Shown here in pieces: positions 61,111 through 64,000 of a stretch of DNA of 64,000 nt. The position numbers were made by a program, and so were the translations under genes. The notes beneath the pieces are model-generated. The model did not search any database, was not told where the DNA came from, and worked only from the letters and a program-made list of their open reading frames with translations. Each line of letters starts with the position of its first letter. The first letter of the stretch is position 1. This DNA comes from an uncultured Bacteroides sp. (lineage in GTDB: Bacteria > Bacteroidota > Bacteroidia > Bacteroidales > Bacteroidaceae): assembly GCA_948847595.1 (NCBI GenBank), contig CAQOGY010000008.1, positions 1-64,000 of the forward strand, written 5' to 3'.

Positions 61111-62041
61111 TCGTCTCCGTTTTATGGTTGAAATATGTGCTGCACTTGAATCCTTTTCTCGGTATGAAGTCCTTGAACTCGCAGCTCAGGAATATCCATC
61201 TCTTATCGGCCCAGCCTGCCAGGTCCTTCTGCCATTGGGGAATGCTTTGGTTGGGATTGTGCAAATCCCGGTACGGCTGGCAGTAGGGCAGAAAACGCCT
61301 CCCTTTCTGTTTCCAATGGTTCACACGGGAAAATGATTCTTCAAAATCATTGAGCAGGATGCAATAAAAGAAGTATTCCCCCTTGTATCCGTATTTATCT
61401 ATCAGAGCCGTGGCACGCTCGCATTCCGCTATCTGCGCCTGTGTATCACAACCGAAGCGGATGTGTTTCAGCCATTTCACCTGTGCAAGTAGCTTCGCTG
61501 TCTCATCCGTTACCAACCGGGCGTCCAATCCTTGGTTGAAGTCCACACGCAACCCCATCCGGACAATCTTCTCTATCTGCCCCAGTCCGTAGTCCGAGGC
61601 CAGTACATTGTTATCCATGAGGATGATACGGTTACGCCCCTCCACCGCAATCTCTTCTATATCCATATAAGGATTGATATTCCCTTCTTTCTGGGGTACT
61701 ACGCACCACTTGCACCGGTTCGGGCATCCCCGTGTCAGAAAGCCGTAAGCCGTTCTTTTGTCTATTCCATACAGGCTGTAATCCGGTACGGCTCTGTCTA
61801 TCTCTGGAGGTAGTACCTTTCCTATGTCATAGCCGGTTCCCCCTCGTTCCGCTTCGTCGGCGTTCAGGAAATATGCGTAATCCGGCGTAAAGGTGAATAC
61901 TTTCGCCAAATATACCTTGTCGTATCGGCTGAGCGGACTGTACCACTCCACACGATTGCCCTGCGCCTTGTGGTAGCTGCTGATTTTCATCAGTGCGAGG
62001 TTAGGGTAACGGCTATCTACTGCCAATAATCCGATATTCAT
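61088..62041 (-). CDS. Radical SAM protein of the transfer operon
   Basis: 317 residues. The cluster motif CPNRCKWC gives C106, C110 and C113, spaced CxxxCxxC for a 4Fe-4S cluster that cleaves SAM. The N-terminal part (MNIGLLAVDSRYPNLALMKISSYHK) resembles the cobalamin-type or MTTase-like leaders of large radical-SAM groups, and FNQGLDARL and FGCDTQAQ follow the barrel pattern. The substrate is unknown. Overlap with the cytosine-methylase gene suggests the two act in one pathway. Confidence 0.8.
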   Translation of the reverse strand: MNIGLLAVDSRYPNLALMKISSYHKAQGNRVEWYSPLSRYDKVYLAKVFTFTPDYAYFLNADEAERGGTGYDIGKVLPPEIDRAVPDYSLYGIDKRTAYGFLTRGCPNRCKWCVVPQKEGNINPYMDIEEIAVEGRNRIILMDNNVLASDYGLGQIEKIVRMGLRVDFNQGLDARLVTDETAKLLAQVKWLKHIRFGCDTQAQIAECERATALIDKYGYKGEYFFYCILLNDFEESFSRVNHWKQKGRRFLPYCQPYRDLHNPNQSIPQWQKDLAGWADKRWIFLSCEFKDFIPRKGFKCSTYFNHKTETNEGFELV

Positions 62042-62095
62042 TGTGTCTCTTTTGTGTTTGTCTTCAGAAGTAAATTCTTAATTTCTCATTCTTCA

Positions 62096-62737
62096 TTACC
62101 TTCTCATTCCTCCCGGCCGTCCCTGTTCTTCACTCACCGCAGGAGTCAACGGTTGTGCCACTTTGGAATTGTTACCAATCAGCATCATGCCCAATAACGC
62201 CCCGGCAATCTTTCCAAGCCAACCGAAGCGTCCGAATACCAGCATGGCAGAAGCCAACAGTCCGAAGATGCCCAGTCCCGACACGTTCCCCTTACCGAGA
62301 TTGCCGAAGAAGTTCCCCAACATATCCATGCCGTTGCCGCCGGTCATGTTCCGCAGAAAAGTACCCACACCACCCCAAGACGCACCCATCGATGACACCG
62401 ATTGGCTTACCTCTTGCAGGCTTTCCCCGGCTTTGTCTGCCGCATCCGCTATTTTATTTGTAGCGTTCCCTGCCATTTCCAGTCCCTTGTCAACGGCTTC
62501 TTCCCCGACCAGCAGGTCTGCCGCCGCACGGACTACCGGTTTGTCATTCACAAGTTTCTCCCAAGCGAGATATCCCATGCCACCACCCATTACCGCTGTT
62601 TTGGTGGCATTTCCCAATCCTGCAAGTGTGCGTTGGGGATGCACAAGTGCTCCTCCGATACTGCGTGCCGTAGTTTGTGTTGCCGAGTGGTTGGCTACTT
62701 TTTTGCCTATACCTAAGATTGTTGACCATTTTCCCAT
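62096..62737 (-). CDS. ICE membrane protein, unknown
   Basis: 213 residues. A Gly/Ala-rich N-terminal half (GGALVHPQRTLAGLGNATKTAVMGGGMGYLAWEKL), helical repeats with AGNATNKIADAADKAGESLQ, and a C-terminal hydrophobic helix pair (about 155-190, LGIFGLLASAMLVFGRFGWLGKIAGALLGMMLIG). No signal peptide motif of note. Likely a small inner-membrane component of the transfer machinery. Confidence 0.62.
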   Translation of the reverse strand: MGKWSTILGIGKKVANHSATQTTARSIGGALVHPQRTLAGLGNATKTAVMGGGMGYLAWEKLVNDKPVVRAAADLLVGEEAVDKGLEMAGNATNKIADAADKAGESLQEVSQSVSSMGASWGGVGTFLRNMTGGNGMDMLGNFFGNLGKGNVSGLGIFGLLASAMLVFGRFGWLGKIAGALLGMMLIGNNSKVAQPLTPAVSEEQGRPGGMRR

Positions 62738-62779
62738 TGTCGTGTTGATTGTGTTTATATGATTCCTTTGATTGTTTTG

Positions 62780-63466
62780 TTATCGGTTTCCGCTCCGTTT
62801 CCATCGCCGCATGGCAGCCTGCACGATTCCAGCCTTGTCCGTTGGCCTGGGTCGGCTCCCTTCGTCAATCTCCGCCCATACGTCAACAAACGAGGTATAT
62901 TTCACGGCGAGTGCCAGATGCTTCAGCTTCTTGTTCATCCGTTTCAGCTTGGGGCGTATGGCGAATACAATCTCCATGCGTTGCTTCTCCGTCATTTTCG
63001 TGTTGTTCATACACACCTGCCGGATGTCGTTCACGATTTCCACGCTTCCCAATATCAAGTCACGGTAAATTTGGTTCCTCCGGGGTGTCAGTGCCACGGC
63101 AAAAGCCCCTTCAGCGTGTTGCCTAAGTTGCTTCGACAAGTCTCCCATGTTGTCCGACAGCCGTCCTATCTCGTGGTAGAAGCCATAGATTTGTGCCGCA
63201 TAGCACACGATATCCCGGAACGAATCAAGATAGTTGTTGAATGTCCGTTGCAAATCGGTCGTGCCTTCCACTTCTTCCCGCATCCAGAGATGTCCGGTTG
63301 TCTGCATCAGCATCGCCTTTTCTTGGCTTTTTAGCTCTTTCTCCGCCTTGTTGGTGTAGCCTAATATCATCCCGGCCAGTGTCGGGTCAATCTGTGCCTC
63401 CACTTTCGCCGTCCCTGCCAATAGCAGCAGGATAAATCCGATGTAATATCCAAGCCATTTCTTCAT
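62780..63466 (-). CDS. Secreted/anchored transfer protein, paralogue of the next gene
   Basis: 228 residues with an N-terminal signal or anchor (MKKWLGYYIGFILLLLAGTAKVEAQ) and a helical body. The C-terminal third, KRMNKKLKHLALAVKYTSFVDVWAEIDEG and later QAAMRRWKRS, matches the neighbouring gene (NKKLNKLCLSIRYYTMMDVWNNI, ALDRWKRA) in order and spacing. So this is one of two tandem paralogues. Expected as a periplasmic component of the transfer channel; no name can be given. Confidence 0.68.
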   Translation of the reverse strand: MKKWLGYYIGFILLLLAGTAKVEAQIDPTLAGMILGYTNKAEKELKSQEKAMLMQTTGHLWMREEVEGTTDLQRTFNNYLDSFRDIVCYAAQIYGFYHEIGRLSDNMGDLSKQLRQHAEGAFAVALTPRRNQIYRDLILGSVEIVNDIRQVCMNNTKMTEKQRMEIVFAIRPKLKRMNKKLKHLALAVKYTSFVDVWAEIDEGSRPRPTDKAGIVQAAMRRWKRSGNR

Positions 63467-63484
63467 GTGCTCTTTCTTCTTACG

Positions 63485-64000
63485 TTAATACCTCGCCGCT
63501 CTTGCCGCCCGTTTCCACCGGTCTAAGGCAAGGTGCGCTATCTCGCTGTTGTCCCGGTCAATCATTCCGGAGGTGATGTTGTTCCACACGTCCATCATCG
63601 TATAGTAGCGGATGCTCAGACATAGTTTGTTCAGTTTCTTGTTGAATGCGCCTAATTTATCGGCCAACGCCCACATCGTTTCACTCCGTTCCGCACCGGT
63701 CAGCATATTCTGCGGCCCTCCGGTGGCTACGGCATTCCGCAGCAGCGTATAGACCGTCACCAGTTCCGTGGCGGTCTCGATATACAGGTTGTTCATCGAC
63801 AACGTGGCGATGACGCCCAGCGGATTATTGCTTACAGCCTTGCGTAGCCTGCCCAGTGAAATGAAGATGCGCACGCCGTCCTCATACAACGTGGTGGCGG
63901 CTTTCAGCGAGGAAGCATACCCGCTGGCCGTTTGCAGGTAGCTGCTGTATTTCCGTTCCCATTCATGGATTTTATTGAACTCGGCGGCAATGGTGTTCTG
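63485..64000 (-). CDS. Transfer protein, partial (5' end beyond window)
   Basis: The frame is open from 64000 with no stop, and it continues past the window edge, so only the C-terminal 171 residues are seen. It begins QNTIAAEFNKIHEWERKY, then the helical body and a C-terminal ALDRWKRAARAARY. It is paralogous to the 228-residue protein downstream (shared NKKL, DVW and RWKR blocks). A TTG at 63889 is not the start, because the coding pattern continues upstream. Confidence 0.7.
   Translation of the reverse strand, partial: QNTIAAEFNKIHEWERKYSSYLQTASGYASSLKAATTLYEDGVRIFISLGRLRKAVSNNPLGVIATLSMNNLYIETATELVTVYTLLRNAVATGGPQNMLTGAERSETMWALADKLGAFNKKLNKLCLSIRYYTMMDVWNNITSGMIDRDNSEIAHLALDRWKRAARAARY

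Noticed and set aside
25094..64000. Type VI secretion cargo as on GA1/GA2 Bacteroidales ICEs
   Set aside because: The giant methylase-helicase brought this to mind, but no T6SS gene lies in the window; it could only be beyond 64000.

Overview
The window reads as Bacteroides DNA, of the B. ovatus / xylanisolvens / thetaiotaomicron kind. Promoters match the Bacteroides -33/-7 consensus (TTTG, 19-21 nt, TAnnTTTG), Shine-Dalgarno sites are mostly absent, and typical Bacteroidetes families are present (DUF3127, DUF4348-like lipoprotein, short-chain threonine dehydrogenase). The species is inferred only loosely.

Left part (1 to about 25.1 kb) is core chromosome. It starts with a tRNA-Asp cut by the window edge, then a mostly plus-strand run: purU-hisH-hisA-hisF-hisIE, ftsE, an aspartate kinase, lysA, ferritin. 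A divergent kbl/tdh pair for threonine breakdown follows. Next come a lipoprotein, murB, a metallo-beta-lactamase-fold hydrolase and an anchored protein of unknown role; a DUF3127 gene divergent from dnaN; and an exonuclease, coaBC, recN, rlmB and a protein that joins a degraded trypsin-like domain to TPRs. Two spacers of the pur/his cluster hold four-unit palindrome arrays with an exact 22-bp period, and two other spacers hold long, nearly perfect hairpins.

Junction (about 25.09 kb). A tyrosine recombinase gene stops abruptly just after its second Arg/His box and loses the catalytic Tyr. Everything to the right looks like one large integrative and conjugative element (ICE). Its far end and its own integrase lie outside the window.

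ICE body. 25.5-39 kb: a membrane-anchored phosphoribosyltransferase-like protein, an SSB, small unknown genes (one with an in-frame stop), a SLOG-type protein, a 1658-residue adenine-methylase/SF2-helicase fusion, ParB, and more small genes, separated by unusually long and structured spacers. 39-46.7 kb: a serine-recombinase-like protein lacking its catalytic Ser, a lipoprotein, small genes, a putative oriT, a MobV relaxase and an OmpA-like protein. 46.9-48.8 kb: an AT-rich cargo cassette of two genes, one a NYN-domain nuclease behind an attenuator-like leader. 49.1-50.2 kb: two small plus-strand genes. 50.2-64 kb: one long minus-strand operon with conjugation proteins, a lysozyme/M23 hydrolase, an ArdC-type zincin, a double-OB SSB-like protein, a protein with a MutS-I-like domain, and an overlapping radical-SAM / C5-cytosine-methylase pair. 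It ends at a strong terminator near 50.2 kb.

The signals I rate highest are: a repeated leader hairpin with compensatory base changes in front of ICE operons (35418-35527 and 37935-38045, weaker at 29780-29812); the NYN gene with its two-hairpin leader; the 22-bp arrays; and the A9 tract that splits an M23-like gene in two. No CRISPR array, retron, IS element or rRNA was seen.
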